Positions 35,209 to 47,394 of a stretch of DNA of 64,000 nucleotides are shown here, piece after piece (positions within the stretch are counted from its first letter, which is position 1; each line of letters starts with the position of its first letter). Both the position numbers and the translations under genes were made by a program. The stretch is from Turritopsis dohrnii (taxonomy: Eukaryota; Cnidaria; Hydrozoa; Anthoathecata; Oceaniidae). The notes under the pieces were generated by a model. It was not told where the DNA came from, did no database searches, and saw only the letters and a list, made by a program, of their open reading frames with translations. The stretch covers positions 124,001 to 188,000 of the forward strand of contig BQMF02000373.1 in the NCBI GenBank assembly GCA_027922465.2. The letters run 5' to 3'.

Positions 35209-35630
35209 CACGGTCGTTCAACGCTAGCCGAAACTCGGAAATTAATTATGCACATGCGCAGTTCAACACGTCTTGCATAATGCTCTTGGCGACATAATTT
35301 AGCGCTGGCCATATAGACCCCAGTGACTCAAAACACTTCTAAATCGAGATTACAGGTTTTATACCTAGTAACATTTAATTTTAGTAGTTGAAAGAATGAC
35401 CAAGGATAAACAAACTATAAGTTTTTTTAATGTTTTTGAATCAGGATCATCTCTAAACAAGCGAACATTGCTAAGGAGAAGATTCTGAAAAACTGGTTCA
35501 TTTCAGAACCGATACAATCGAATTTTCCCAGCAAAACCAAAACAAGCCCTTGGATCCTTATAGTCTTGCCTTCTAAAAACCTATATCATCTTTTCCAATC
35601 ATTTTTTTAACAAACAGTTTCAGACGCATT

Positions 35631-35632
<2 letters not shown>

Positions 35633-35662
<30 letters not shown>
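35633..35662 (+). repeat. Poly(G) run of about 30 bases
   Basis: An uninterrupted G tract just upstream of the transposon's first ORF. Such a run is rare in AT-rich DNA, could form G-quadruplex structure, and is a likely site of sequencing length error. Confidence 0.8.
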
Positions 35663-35663
<1 letters not shown>

Positions 35664-35691
35664 ACTCATCGCCTTCCTCTCAAGATCTATC

Positions 35692-38600
35692 ATGGCTGAA
35701 CAGCATTTAAAAAACTTACAAACATTATGTAGAATATGTGGAGAAAACCTTCATAAAGACTCTATACCCATTTCTTCACTTATTAATAACATTAAAGCTG
35801 TATTTTTCACCGATGTCAGTGCTGATAACTCAACCATCCAAACAAAGTCTGTCAAAAATGTTATCAGACTATCAGAAATGTGGAAATAAGATCTACCACA
35901 ACATCCTTAAAAATCAAACCATGGGAGGCTCATAGTGAAACATGCACAATTTGTAACAAGAAGGGAGGGAGAAAAAGAAAAAAGAAAAGCCCAGGAAGAC
36001 CTAAAATAAACAACAATAAAATATGGACAAGACAACACATAAAAACTTTAATAAACACTGTAGCAAAAGAAAAATCAATTGATGTAAATGACATAGAAAT
36101 TTGCGAAAATCTCAACAGCCACTTAGATCTTTGCAGATGCTGTTCATGTAAGAAATTTGTGGTTCAACCGGTGGTTCTTAGTTGTCGGCATTCGTACTGC
36201 TTGTATTGCATTGTTCCATCACTAGAGGGAAAATCGTTCGAAAACACAGTTTGTAAAATGTGTTCCAAAGCTATTTATCCAGGGGATGTTGAATACGCAC
36301 ACCATGTTGTCGAAATGATTGAATGCATTACAATACCATGTGAAAAAAATTGTGGAGAAACATTTAAAATTTCTGAAAAAGGAAAAAAGATCCATCATGA
36401 ACAGAATTGCAATGGTCCGCAACCAAAAGAAAACTCCACCGACATAATTAATCAAATTTTTTCGATTCAACCAACAGATTCATTGACCCGAAATATGGAA
36501 GATGCTGCACTCCATGTTTTAAAGCACAAACTGGCAAATGCAACATCAAACATCATTGAGTTTCCTTCTGGGGGACCAAGGGTAAATGTTACATATATGA
36601 TACAATCTTCTATCAGGAGAAATTTTCAATGAAGTGAATAATCAAATTAAATGAACTTTTCATGTTATTTCTTCGTGTTAGGAAATAAAAGCTTATAGTT
36701 TTCCATTGTTTAAGTAAATTTTGAAAATTTCTTCTTCAAAAAGGCAAATGATATATTTTTATATATATATTTGTATATATAATATCTATTTCCCTTTTCC
36801 TAGCCGCATTGCTTCACATCTATAAAAAAGCCTGTAAAAGATAGTGATAGTGTCTGTCAAAGAACACTAAAAACAAGGGCAAAAAATATGTTGGACACAC
36901 TTGCCTTAACGGCTGGAGCCTCAGGTTCTGCACAAACATTGCAAAGTGCTGAGTTAGTGAAACTATTTGACAAGGAAGAAAGAAGAGAAATAATCGCAAA
37001 ATCAAACATTGGATTCGTTGAAATAAGTGCTGAAGATATGGTTGCTCTCAAGGCTGATATGGGTGTTCCATGGGAAAAAATTAAAACAATGGCACGGTAA
37101 GAAACAAGACTCACAAGCATAATAATGGAAATAAAAACATTACGTAAAAATACTTTTCTTTTTCAGATGGTTGAAAACTTTCGATATTAAAGCAGCATCA
37201 AATGCTAAACAAAGACAAACTGCAAGTGCTTGGGCTGGTGATGACATTATAGTTGAGAACACGCCATTCACTTTTGAAGTAAAAAATCACAAACAAAATT
37301 ATGAAATTAAGCTAGCTCCCTGGGGATATGTAAAAAATCTACACGATAACATAATGAAAAGGCTTGACTGTTTGAGCAAGTAAGTTGAGAATATTCTATT
37401 TCATAAAAAATATATAATATGCATTCATATATAACTTGAACCAGGATTTTTCTCCTAGAAAGAATAAGCATCTCAAGTTTACAATTATTTTCAGGAATGA
37501 TTTACTCATTGAAGGAAAAACCTATGACAATGAAATTCATATAAAAATTGGGGGTGATCACGGTGGTGGTTCATTCAAGATGGCATATCAAATCGCTAAT
37601 GTGAATAAGCCTAACAGCAAAGCCAATACAACAGTTTTTAGTATGTTTGAAGCTAAGGATTATGTCACCAACCTGAAAGTTGGGTTGAATCCGTTTTCAG
37701 AACAGGTTGATCTACTACAAACTTTGCAATGGGAGTAAGTTATTCACACTTTCGTGTTATCTTGAATGAATTTCAAATTTGTAACAATAAAATCTTACCT
37801 ATCTAGAAACAGGAAGATACGTTTATTCTTGTATGGTGACTACGCATTTTTGTGTGCTATATATGGCATAAGTGGAGCAAGTGGTATGTAAACATGTAGG
37901 AATTCCTGAATCAATTATATAACAGGTTCATTATAGACATCTTCTTTTACAGGACGTCATCCTTGTTTATTCTGCCACATCACTAAGTCAGATATGCAGA
38001 TACCTCATGAAAAATCCACAGAACGTTCCCTAAAAAGTTTACAAGATAATTATTGCGCATTCATGGCTTTTGGTGGAGACATCAAAAATGCAAAGGAGTA
38101 CAATAATGTGATAGATGAACCCATATTCAATATACCACTTGACCAGGTTAATTAATTTTGATATTATCTATTAGAATTTAGGTAATGAATTTATGTGCCA
38201 CTATAATGAAAAGGGAAAAGTTTAAAAAACTGATTATCAGCAGGCCTGATTTTACATAGCTCAGATTGTGCTTATTTAAGTATTATAAAAATGTGAATTT
38301 TAGGTTGCATTACCAGTCTTACATATTTCACTGGGTGTTTACCTGAAAATTTTCAATCTACTTGAAAGTACTTGTTATTTACTTGACATGAAAATTGCTG
38401 GACAATTGGCAATAAACGAAAAAAAGATCAATCAGAAGCAATTTGATGAATTTATAGCTACACAGTCACTAATATTAAATCTACAAAATCAAGTAAGTGA
38501 CTTTGAGGAGACAATCAACTTGGTGCATGATGCAATTACTTTAAATATTTTAAAACAACCAGAACATACAAATGCTATCATGGACGTATACAAACCTCGA

Positions 38601-39523
38601 TTAAGATATTTGGAAAGCAAAAAGGAGGAGAAGGTATGAAATTTTCTGTAAACTTTTCATCTGAGTTCTTCCACAATATTTATTTTATGTTGTCATAATA
38701 GGAACATGAAATTAGAGTATTGATTGACACATGCGAACTAAAACGTACTGCTGGTCCTTGCGTACAAAAACTTGATGAAATTTTAAAATCATTAAATGTT
38801 GAAAGACAAGCTTATCATGGGAAGTCTTTCGTGGGAAATCATGTGCACAAAATGTTAAAGGTGAACTGACTTACACTTAACAAGGTCATTTTATAAGCTA
38901 TTTCAAGCTAACTTTGGAAACTTTTTTTTCAGGTTACCAACATTATCAAGTTGTGCAATGCAATTCCAATTTTGGTTGTTCAATTGGGTCTGCGAAACAC
39001 AAACTTACACCAGGAAGCCATAACAATATGCCAAGATTTTAAAAATCTTTTCAACAAATATGGTCTATGTCATGTGATGCTGAACACAACAGAGAACTTT
39101 GATGAGGAAAAAAATTGAAACTTTTCGTAAGTATATAATAGTAAAAAGCTCAAGTTATAGGTATACATTATGCATCATTATGATCAATTGTGTTAAATGT
39201 TTACTTTTTTAGGTCAACATATCGAAGAGTTTGTTTCATTTTATCGTGAGAAATGGCCAAATGAAACAATAACACCCAAAATGCATATGTTGGAAGACCA
39301 TGTCATTGATTTTCTAAGAAGATGGAAGTTAGGACTTGGTGTTTACAGTGAACAGGGTGGTGAAAGTATCCACTCCGAATGTAATAATTTAGGGAGGATG
39401 TACTGTCACATGCATGGGACATCAAGGTTGCAAAGCATGTTGAAAGAACACCATATACGTGTGAATCCTATTGCCAAGAAACGAAAACCAGAAATAAAAA
39501 GAAGGAAATTGGCGCCCTACTAG
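35692..39523 (+). pseudogene. N-RAG-like transposase gene (RING + transposase), frame-broken
   Basis: Segments: 35692-36581 (three frames), 36804-37096, 37167-37379, 37495-37734, 37807-37883, 37953-38146, 38304-38633, 38702-38860, 38933-39126 and 39213-39523, all with GT/AG borders. The N-terminal part follows RAG1: 'LCRICGENLHKD', a 'KCGNKIYHNI' block, 'HSETCTICN', then a C3HC4 RING 'CRCCSCKKFVVQPVVLSCRH' with a following C2H2-like segment. The C-terminal part has 'GGDHGGGSFKMAYQI', 'LYGDYAFLCAIYGISGASGR', 'HPCLFC' and 'YSEQGGESIHSECN'. The acidic residues there are candidate DDE catalytic positions. Three frame breaks lie in A-runs at 35854-35858, 35909-35913 and 39108-39114, so the copy is dead or the runs are misread. 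It matches what I recall of the N-RAG-TP transposons. Confidence 0.75.
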
Positions 39524-39586
39524 AAAATATGACTAGTTGTTTTAAGTTACCTTGTTTTTATTTATTGTTTTTATTGTTATTTATTG

Positions 39587-39914
39587 GCGCCGTAGTATAG
39601 TGGTTATCACTTTCATTCGGGAGATCGGGGTTCAATTCCCCTTGGCGGCGATTCACCATGCGCGAGTGAATGTACCATAGCGCCGGGTCGACCCATGCCA
39701 TGTGAGGGAAATTGGGTAGATGATACATCGGGTGTTGCAGGAGGTCATCCAGAAGAGCACAGCCCCTTGATTGGGTTTGTGTCACTCATCACAGTGTCAA
39801 ATACTTCGGAGCCTCCAACCTAAGCCGTGGCCCCTCCTGGAAAGCAGATGCAATAGCAACTGAGTGAGGCTAGCCACGTAAAACAATACCAAATAAATAA
39901 ATAAATAAATAAAT
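39587..39914 (+). mobile_element. tRNA-derived SINE with (AAAT)n tail
   Basis: The head GGCGCCGTAGTATAGTGGTT (A box) and GGGGTTCAATTCCCC (B box) are tRNA-like. The acceptor and anticodon stems do not fold properly and part of the anticodon arm is absent, so this is not a tRNA gene. The body runs to an (AAATA)n tail at about 39890-39914. Confidence 0.8.
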
Positions 39915-40416
39915 GACTTTACTGTGTTGAGAAAAGATAGTTAACTGAACTAAAAACGACTTATTCATAGCAAAGATTTCAAAACTTTCTGTAAAAAAAT
40001 GATTGGACATCCAGACCTCTTTGAAAACTTTGTTAGGGTCTTAAGCAACAAATAAAACCATATTTACCTTCTCAAAAAATTCATTAAAGTTCCCAATTCG
40101 AGGATATTGCATAAGCTGTAACGATATGTCGAAAATTTCGAAGGTAAAGTTACTAATGCTCATATGTGGCGACATGGACGCCATCATCCGCCAGTAACTG
40201 TTCAAGTTCATCTTCAACAATTATTCAACACGTGCATATCTTGCATGCAACCATATCTTCCATATAAGGCATAATTATTTTGATTTAAACAATGAGGTTT
40301 TCAAAAACAACTTCGTCGCTAGGCCTATGAACATAGCGCCATGTTTATAATTCATCATTGCAACGGCTATTTTACTGCGCATGCTCACAATTAAATATAC
40401 GCACTAAACGACCGTG

Positions 40417-42540
40417 ATATACGGACATATGTCCGTATATATGCTTTTACTTTTATTATCATCAAAAATACTGTTTAAAATGTTTTCTTCTCTGAAAAGA
40501 ATCCGCTGATTGGCATTATTTCTGAAAAGTTGATGAATTTTGCGAATCGAAATCATTGGTCACTTACAAGGTAAGTTTTAAAATCTCAACTTGAGGAATG
40601 TAGAAAAATTCTAAAAGTATGACGTAATTGGAATAAAGAGACAAAAGCCTGATGTAATCTGATTCCAATTGCCAGACGCCTCTAATTACCGGACAAATTT
40701 CATTACACCGGCGTGTTCTGGTGAAACTCTCTTGGAAAACATTCTAAATTGCGGACAGACAAATATATATGTTTTTGTGTTTTTTTATATTATTTGAAAT
40801 ATTTTTCAACAACTTTACAAAGTTCTCTCTCTCAGCTATCTCAACATATTGTTTATCAACCAGATGCTTTTTTAGGTCCCCTAAAATGATATTTCACGGG
40901 AATTTCTTGCCCATATCCTCCTCCATGCTTTACCCTTTTCGTAATAACTTCAACTTGAAGTATTAAGACAAACCTTAGAGATGTTTTAAGGATGTTCAAC
41001 AGTAGCATCCTTTTCCATAGAATTCACCCTTGTGATTCTGACGGCGTACTTTTTGTTTTGTTTTCAAAAATAATGTTACTCTTGACTTTACTTCAATTTA
41101 AAGAGGAGAAGGGGGTTGCGGAGAGCTCCCCAGAAATAAAAAGAGCACGAACTTCATTTAAAAAACGAAAATGGCCCCAAAATAACAAGGTTTCAAGGCA
41201 GCTAGTGGCTTCCCTCTAATTACGGACAAAAATTTTTGCACCAACAGTATCCGCTAATGAGGAAGCCTACTACTGTATTATAGATTTAGTTTGTTGTGTG
41301 ATGGATAGTCTCCGTAGTATAGTTGTTATGGTGATATACTTTCCATTCAGATGAATGATATACATCTTTTAAAATAAGAGTCAGACATTTTTTACAAACG
41401 CTATTATCAACAGATAGAATTTGTTTCAGCAACAAAAAAAGAACCAACATTTATCGACAATACATTTCCATCTATTTTTGATCAACAAAAAAATCTTTTA
41501 TGTTTCATGCTTTTAATCATTTCGTTTTGTTTGGTTTGAAAATATCAGAAAGATTTCTCTTAACCATTGATCGAGTTTTAACAAAAACAGGCTTTCTAGT
41601 AAGTACCAAAATCACAAAATGCATGAAAACGAGGTTGTATGGACTGACCAGGTGCTTTAACGTCATGTAATGTTCACTTGAGAAGTTTGTAGCAATAAAT
41701 TCTGGAAGATATAAAATATCTAAAACTCCATCAACCGGAAAAACCTTACTAAAATAAAAAATGGCTACTTGAATCAGAATTATTTTCATTTGGGAATGTT
41801 TATATAGTAATGGTATAGTTGGTATAGTAATTACATATTGCATATTTTAGATGATCCCTCCATCGTTGTGTTATTTTGACCGATAATCCCTCCATCGTTT
41901 CTTCTGTACAGAAGATGTTTGGTTGGTTACTATGGTTACTCTATAAACTCACTTCCAGAAGTTAAGGTGGTGGTCTTTGAACACAATCTAAAATCCCCAT
42001 TTTTCTAATGAATGTTAAGTCAATCTTTCATTAATGACGTCACTGCCTTTTTCAATACACCCATGACCTGGTTGCTAATTTATTACAAAGAGGAAGAAAA
42101 AATCTTTATGGTTCAAAATAACGAGACCTAATCACGAAGGAAGAAATATATTCTTTGGCAGCTGATACATAGAGCGAACTGTTAATGATAGGTGCCTTGA
42201 CTAATCATATTAACTAAGAAAAAGAGTATGTCTCGCTTATTTCTTCGATCTTACAGAACACGTCGGAATTCGTTCCATTCATGTGTTCTTGATTTCATCC
42301 TGTGTTCAACACAACATGGGAAAATAATTTTTCTCTGAGGCAATGTCACCTTCGCCAAATTAAGACACGTGTTCTTGTCATTTAATTTGAGAACGAGGCG
42401 AAATTAAGAGTGTTGTCATGGAGTCATCACATATACAAACATTCAGCATGTGAATTATATTTCTGAAACTGTAAACTCTGTCCGTCAGTCAGTGGAATTT
42501 TTGTATATTGTACTGAGCTTTTTCTTCACGTAAAAGAAAA
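40417..42540. other. Intergenic stretch; weak tRNA-like fragment
   Basis: TCCGTAGTATAGTTGTTATG near 41309 resembles the SINE head at 39587, without a B box. The palindrome ACGGACATATGTCCGTATAT lies at about 40421-40440. Short frames (40769-40966, 40992-41219, 41517-41843) show no domain. Confidence 0.4.
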
Positions 42541-42960
42541 TTAAGATGGTAGATGAGTTAATGGTGTGTCGCGCTACACCACACCCGATGACAAAGAAAT
42601 CTCCGGCGACACTTCTCTTCACCTGTAGATCATGCAAGACCAGACTTCCGACACCAACAAACAAGAAGATACTAATATACGATCAAAAGGAACGAAAAAA
42701 GGATAGCAAGAACAAACAAAGAACGAACGTCAATGCAGACAAAACGGTTATGTAAACCCAATAGATGTGCAAGTGGGTTTTTGCGCAAGCAGAAAAAACA
42801 ACGAAAACACGATATACACTGCACAAACGAAATCTTCACGGTGATCTAGAAGAAAGGCAGCTTGGTGACTGCGCACGCACCGTAAACAGAACCTTTACAA
42901 GATACGTGAACCTATTCAAGAGTAATATTGACGGGGAGTATGGACTAAAAGACAAATTCA
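42540..42960 (+). pseudogene. Ty3/Gypsy-type pol fragment (integrase C-terminal end)
   Basis: The frame at 42546 contains 'CRATPHPMTKKSPATLLF', a good match to the conserved YRATPHP..G.SPAELLF segment at the end of gypsy integrases. The following 'ASRKNNENTIYTAQ'-like reading in a shifted frame resembles the post-integrase tail. A purine-rich AGGGGAGAG near 43019 could be a polypurine tract. gag, protease, RT and RNase H are absent, and LTRs were not identified. Confidence 0.65.
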
Positions 42961-43127
42961 AAGGCAATGTTAACAGTTTATATCTTTATTTCTTAAGCTT
43001 TTTGTTCTCTTTATATTCAGGGGAGAGTTATAGTGTTTTGGTATGTCTAGGTTAGCGAGACATACCTCCATGTATGTAGTGTTCTGAAACTGACACACAT
43101 TCAGAGACTTAAAGTTTGTTTTTAAAG

Positions 43128-43795
43128 GGGAATTGAGGTCAAATTTTTGATATTGTTTTTTTTCGCCTAAAATATTGTGTGTGATGAGAGGATCACAAAA
43201 ATATATATTTTGTGAATAATTTTTGCTTAATTAGCGAAAAAGAGCATTTTAAAGATTTTACTGCTATGACGTCATAGGTGTTTACAGTTTAGTTAAAGCG
43301 ACGTGAAGCAAGAACATGTCGGAAAGCGTTTCATCACATTCTTCTGAACTTTCTAATATTTCTTCTGCTTCTGATGATTCTAACGGAAGTTATAGTGATG
43401 TTGGTGGATGCTATGAGTGTGAGCCAGAATATACAGAGGAAGAACTTAAGAAAATTTTCCATTCCCCATATTATGTAACCAACGAATACATTGTGATCTG
43501 CATTTCTTTGGATCAGGAAACCTGAAGTAACTCTTATTTTTGACTTTTCCACTGTTATTTGAACATCCAAAAGCAAGACACGTAGGCATGTTGCCAGCGA
43601 TGAGGATATATTATAGTAACTAACACGTGCGCTCGTATATTAATATGACACCAATGACGTCAGAAAACGGATTTTGAACTCAAAAATGAAAATTTTGTGA
43701 AATAATAAAGATTTTTTGAAAATTCTTTTTTCTTATGAATATAAACGCTATTCTTGAATGTTTAGTGAAATTTTCAAAAAACTTTTTTTTAACCT
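43128..43795 (+). mobile_element. Small element with P2X7-C-like ORF fragment
   Basis: The ORF at 43316-43525 (MSESVSSHSSELSNISSASD...) is Ser-rich, then 'YECEPEYTEEELKKIF'. The latter resembles the YxFEPEYTEEEL entry to P2RX7 C-terminal-like zinc modules that are amplified in cnidarian genomes. The frame stops before any cysteine cluster. Flanks TTTAAAGGGGAATTGAGGTC (43121) and AACCTCTTTAAATC (about 43789) are weakly inverted. A copied first exon carried by a mobile element is the likeliest reading. Confidence 0.4.
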
Positions 43796-43894
43796 CTTTA
43801 AATCAGCTTTCATATTTTGAATAATAACTTATATAAATCTGTTTCTTCTTATTTGAAGGTCACTGAAATTTGCAGACGTCAATGATGAAATTAT

Positions 43895-44085
43895 GCAGCG
43901 GTGGCATAACGGCAACGTGTTCAGCTGACTTAATTTCAACTTAATTTTACTCCACAAGTTCCTAGCTCCGGTCCCACTCTGACCAAACACAAATTCTACC
44001 AGCCACGTCCCTAGTGGTACTGCAACCAACCCGTCTCCCCATGAAGCCTTTGCATCAATAGGGTTGTGTGAGGGGAAACTGAGCA
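43895..44085 (+). mobile_element. tRNA-headed SINE
   Basis: GCAGCGGTGGCATAACGGCA (A-box-like) and GTTCCTAGCTCC (B-box-like) lie about 70 bases apart. The same head occurs at about 30526 inside Helitron-like element 2. The minus-strand ORF here is a shadow. Confidence 0.6.
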
Positions 44086-44141
44086 ATTAGCTTTAACGGA
44101 AATGATTGTCAGCTGGAGTAAGAAAGTAACCCCATCGCTGT

Positions 44142-44204
44142 TCTGGAAGTGCCCATCAGTTAGCGAAGTGCCCATCAGTTAGGGAAGTGCTCATCAGTTA
44201 GCGA
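44142..44204 (+). repeat. Three tandem copies of a 20-bp unit
   Basis: The unit GAAGTGCCCATCAGTTAGC is repeated three times with single changes. A two-copy 32-bp repeat (CCTAACTTTTTGCAGGTGAC...) follows at about 44358-44420. Confidence 0.85.
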
Positions 44205-44429
44205 TATTGACGGCTATGGAATGGGTTAGCTGGCATTAAAATAATCTACGATAAGAAAGCTTCTATTTCGTAAAACTGTATTTAATAATACTTCTTTGAA
44301 TAGAGACTAACATCTAATCATGAGTAACATAAGTAACATACTCTTTTGTCAGAAGTTCCTAACTTTTTGCAGGTGACGCGTGTGTCATTCCTAACTTTTT
44401 GCAGGTGACACGTGTGTCAATTGTGTGAG

Positions 44430-46080
44430 ATGATGAAGAAGAATAAATTGAAAACTAATCTTGTTTATTTATGCTTTTCTTCATATGGATTTTCTTTCAT
44501 ATGTAACAAAATACAACACGTTGGTTTCGGATATTTTTTCCCTTTTCTTTTTGATAACTATCCGAAAAAGAAAATGTATTACAAATGTATGTAAAATGTA
44601 ATTATGTGCATAAATTGTGGAATGTTTGAATAAATGAACTAAAAGCTCCCGTTTCCCATTTTCCGTTTCGGAATGAGTATGTACATGATTTAAACGTTAG
44701 CATTACAATTACTACGACTCTTATAAAAAAACTATAAAAAAACTCTTATAAAAGATTTTTATGAAAAACAGCAGGTGTCAGAAGAAAAGAAGTGAAGTAT
44801 GTTCGGGAATTTCACCAGTATGTATCTTCAGTAACACAACAACTGTTGTTTGTCATTGAGATAGCAAACAACATATTGGGATAAAGATGTAAAAGTATTT
44901 GGCTTAGTTTAGATTTAAGTAATGATGTTTTGAATAGGCAGTTGGAGCTATTTACAATTTAATCCTTTTTATTATGAAATCAGCAGGACACTTGTATCTA
45001 AGGGAAAACAGCGTTGATGTATGATTTGTATTTCCATACAAACAACTACCAATGGACGTGCACATAAGTAAAATAAAAAGTCGAAAGGCTGATGTGCAAT
45101 AAGATTCTGAGTTAAAAAAAAATCATTTACATTTTCGTAAGATTTCTTTGAAATAGGTGCCCTGCTGTAATCAGGCGGTACTACACCAGAATGTAAGCTT
45201 TTCATCATCCGACTCGAGGTCGATTAAATGGTCTTCCTATCACAAACGCTTTTCAGGGATCTTAAAATTTTAGGAAAAATTACCGAGGTCACGTGACATT
45301 CCTATCCTATCTTCATTTTGTTTGGTATCATAAAACTTACTTTGTAAGTCCCAAACGGAAAAAAGAACGAAATAATACAACTTCCCGAACTCAACTTTTC
45401 GTCTCCTTCTTGTTGACAGTTTTCCTGTTTAAGTTAGCGATATACCCTGTCCATATGTAAACGACAGTTTTAATTACTATAGGTCCCACCTTGTAAGTAG
45501 TTTTGGTTGAGAAAGTCTCAACCTATGATGCAAAAAAATTAAATGCAGCTTTTACAGAAAGTTTGGCGGCGCTGAAATTATTTCCGTCGAAAATGTGTTG
45601 CGTTGTGTCCGTTTTTTTCTCCTGCCTGTTGCTGTCCGTGTTAAAAAATCTTTAAAACGTAAAGTGCACGTATCGAGTATATTTCTCGGTAAAGTTGTTG
45701 GTCATTAAGATATCAGGGATTTCATAATAAAACATATGATGAAGTTATGAAGAACATCAAAAGTTCTGTTGATCCAATGAAAGGTCTAAGCACGAATACA
45801 CAAGTCCGAACATGAAAATAAATTTGATTTTTGTTTCATCACCCAGGAGGAGGGTTCAACCTATTTAAACTTTCGTGAACAATAATTTGTGGCATAGTAT
45901 CCGAAAAAAATCATCCCCAATTTTTCTGCAAAATTCCATGTCTTTCGCATCTGCGTGTCATTAGTAGTTATAAGGTAATAATAAACGTGGTGACGCATTT
46001 CTCACTCATAGCGACAACAGAGTGTTGTTGACTAGATTACTATCGTCTTAAATGTAACAAGAAGCCGCTTGGCTTGAAGA
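44430..46080. other. Intergenic stretch, nothing coding
   Basis: It contains a small perfect hairpin GGTTGAGA-AAG-TCTCAACC at 45505-45523. No recognisable gene. Confidence 0.45.
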
Positions 46081-46084
46081 CTTC

Positions 46085-47125
46085 AGGACAAAACACAACA
46101 ATACATTGGTTTCAAAAATACAAATTTGCCGAATTGCCAAATTACGGTCAAATGTAACAAAATGACTGGCAAATTCAAAATCAACATCTTCCATTTGTGC
46201 TTTGCACAAATTTTTATGAATATTAAAGAACTTTCGAAATTTGGTACAAATTTGGCCCAAATTGTCCATTTTTGGTCAAATGAGACAAAATGACTGCCAA
46301 ATTTGAAATCAGCAGCATTCAAATGTGACCCGTGCAAAATTTCATGAAAATTGAAGAACTTTCGAAATTTGGTCCAAATTTGGCCTAAATTGCCCCCAGC
46401 TTTAGTCAAACCTGGAAAAATCAAAGTCAAATTCGAAATCAGCACCTTTCAATTGTGATCTGTGCAAAATTTCGTGAAAATTGAAGAATTTTCGAAATCT
46501 GGTCCAAATTTGGCCTAAATTGCCCAATTTTAGTCAAACCCGCCAAAATCATTGTCAAATTCGAATTCAGCACCTTTCAATTGTGACCCGTGCAAAATTT
46601 TGTGAAAATTGAAGAATTTTCGAAATTTGGTCCAAATTTGGCCTAAATTGCCCAATTTTAATCAAACCTGGAAAAATCATTGTCAAATTCGAAATCAGCA
46701 CCTTTCATTTGTGATCCGTGCAAAATTTCATGAAAATTGAAGAATTTTCGAAATTTGGTCCAAATTTGGCCTAAATTGCCCAATTTTAGTCAAACCTGAC
46801 AAAATTATTGTCAAATTTGAAATCAGCACCTTTCAATTGTGATCTGTGCAAAATTTCATGAAAATTGAAGATTTTTCGAAATTTGGTCCAAATTTGGCCT
46901 AAATTGCCCAATTTTAGTCAAACCTGGCAAAATCATTGTCAAATTCGAAATCAGCACCTTTCAATTGTGATCTGTGCAAAATTTCATGAAAATTGAAGAT
47001 TTTTCGAAATTTGGTCCAAATTTGGCCTAAATTGCCCAATTTTAGTCAAACCTGGCAAAGTTATTGTCAAATTTGAAATCAGCACCTTTCAATTGTGATC
47101 TGTGCAAAATTTCATGAAAATTGGC
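46085..47125 (+). repeat. 128-bp satellite array, about 8 units
   Basis: The marker GGTCCAAATTTGGCC recurs at about 46371, 46501, 46629, 46758, 46886 and 47013, i.e. every 127-130 bases, with two more degenerate units to the left. The youngest, most similar units are on the right. Minus-strand ORFs here arise from the repeat. Confidence 0.9.
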
Positions 47126-47223
47126 CAGCTGGAAGTCCGAATTTGACCAAGTTTGCGAATTCGGCAACGATGTCATGTAAACGCTGCACGAAAACGTTCA
47201 TAACTTGGAGTAGTAGTAGTAGT

Positions 47224-47387
47224 CAGAGGCGTAGTTAGGGTCAGTCAAAAAAAGTGGAGGAGTTCAACATTATGATATTTCTTTTCAATCTTAAGTGGCG
47301 ATTAGGTTACTTGCACGCTTTCCTTTTCTACCCTAAATGACTGAACTCTCCTCCACAAATTTTGACTGACCTCTGGCTACGCCTCTG
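47224..47387. mobile_element. Short hAT-like MITE in a (TAG)n tract
   Basis: The ends CAGAGGCGTAG and CTACGCCTCTG continue inverted for about 45 bases. Flanks GTAGTAGT and GTAGTAGG are compatible with an 8-bp duplication, but the TAG repeat makes this ambiguous. Confidence 0.7.
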
Positions 47388-47394
47388 GTAGTAG

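Larger units (their letters stand above)
35209..40416 (+). mobile_element. N-RAG-like DNA transposon, about 5.2 kb, CAC-starting TIRs
   Basis: The left end CACGGTCGTTCA at 35209 is matched inverted by the right end ...AAACGACCGTG at 40416. Further subterminal similarity includes TTAATTATGCACATGCGCAG on the left against TTAATTGTGAGCATGCGCAG inverted on the right. No target duplication is obvious. It encodes a split gene with a RAG1-N-like RING/zinc module plus a transposase-like C-terminal part. A tRNA-headed SINE (39587-39914) is inserted near the right end. RAG/Transib ends also begin with CAC, which is suggestive only. Confidence 0.65.

Noticed and set aside
39587..39655. A tRNA gene (A and B boxes, GTAGTATAGTGGTT)
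   Set aside because: The acceptor stem does not pair and the anticodon arm is shortened. A SINE body and (AAATA)n tail follow, so it is a SINE head.
43829..44086. A minus-strand 85-codon ORF
   Set aside because: It lies wholly inside a tRNA-headed SINE.
46048..46445. Two minus-strand ORFs up to 120 codons
   Set aside because: They are produced by the 128-bp satellite and share its periodicity.
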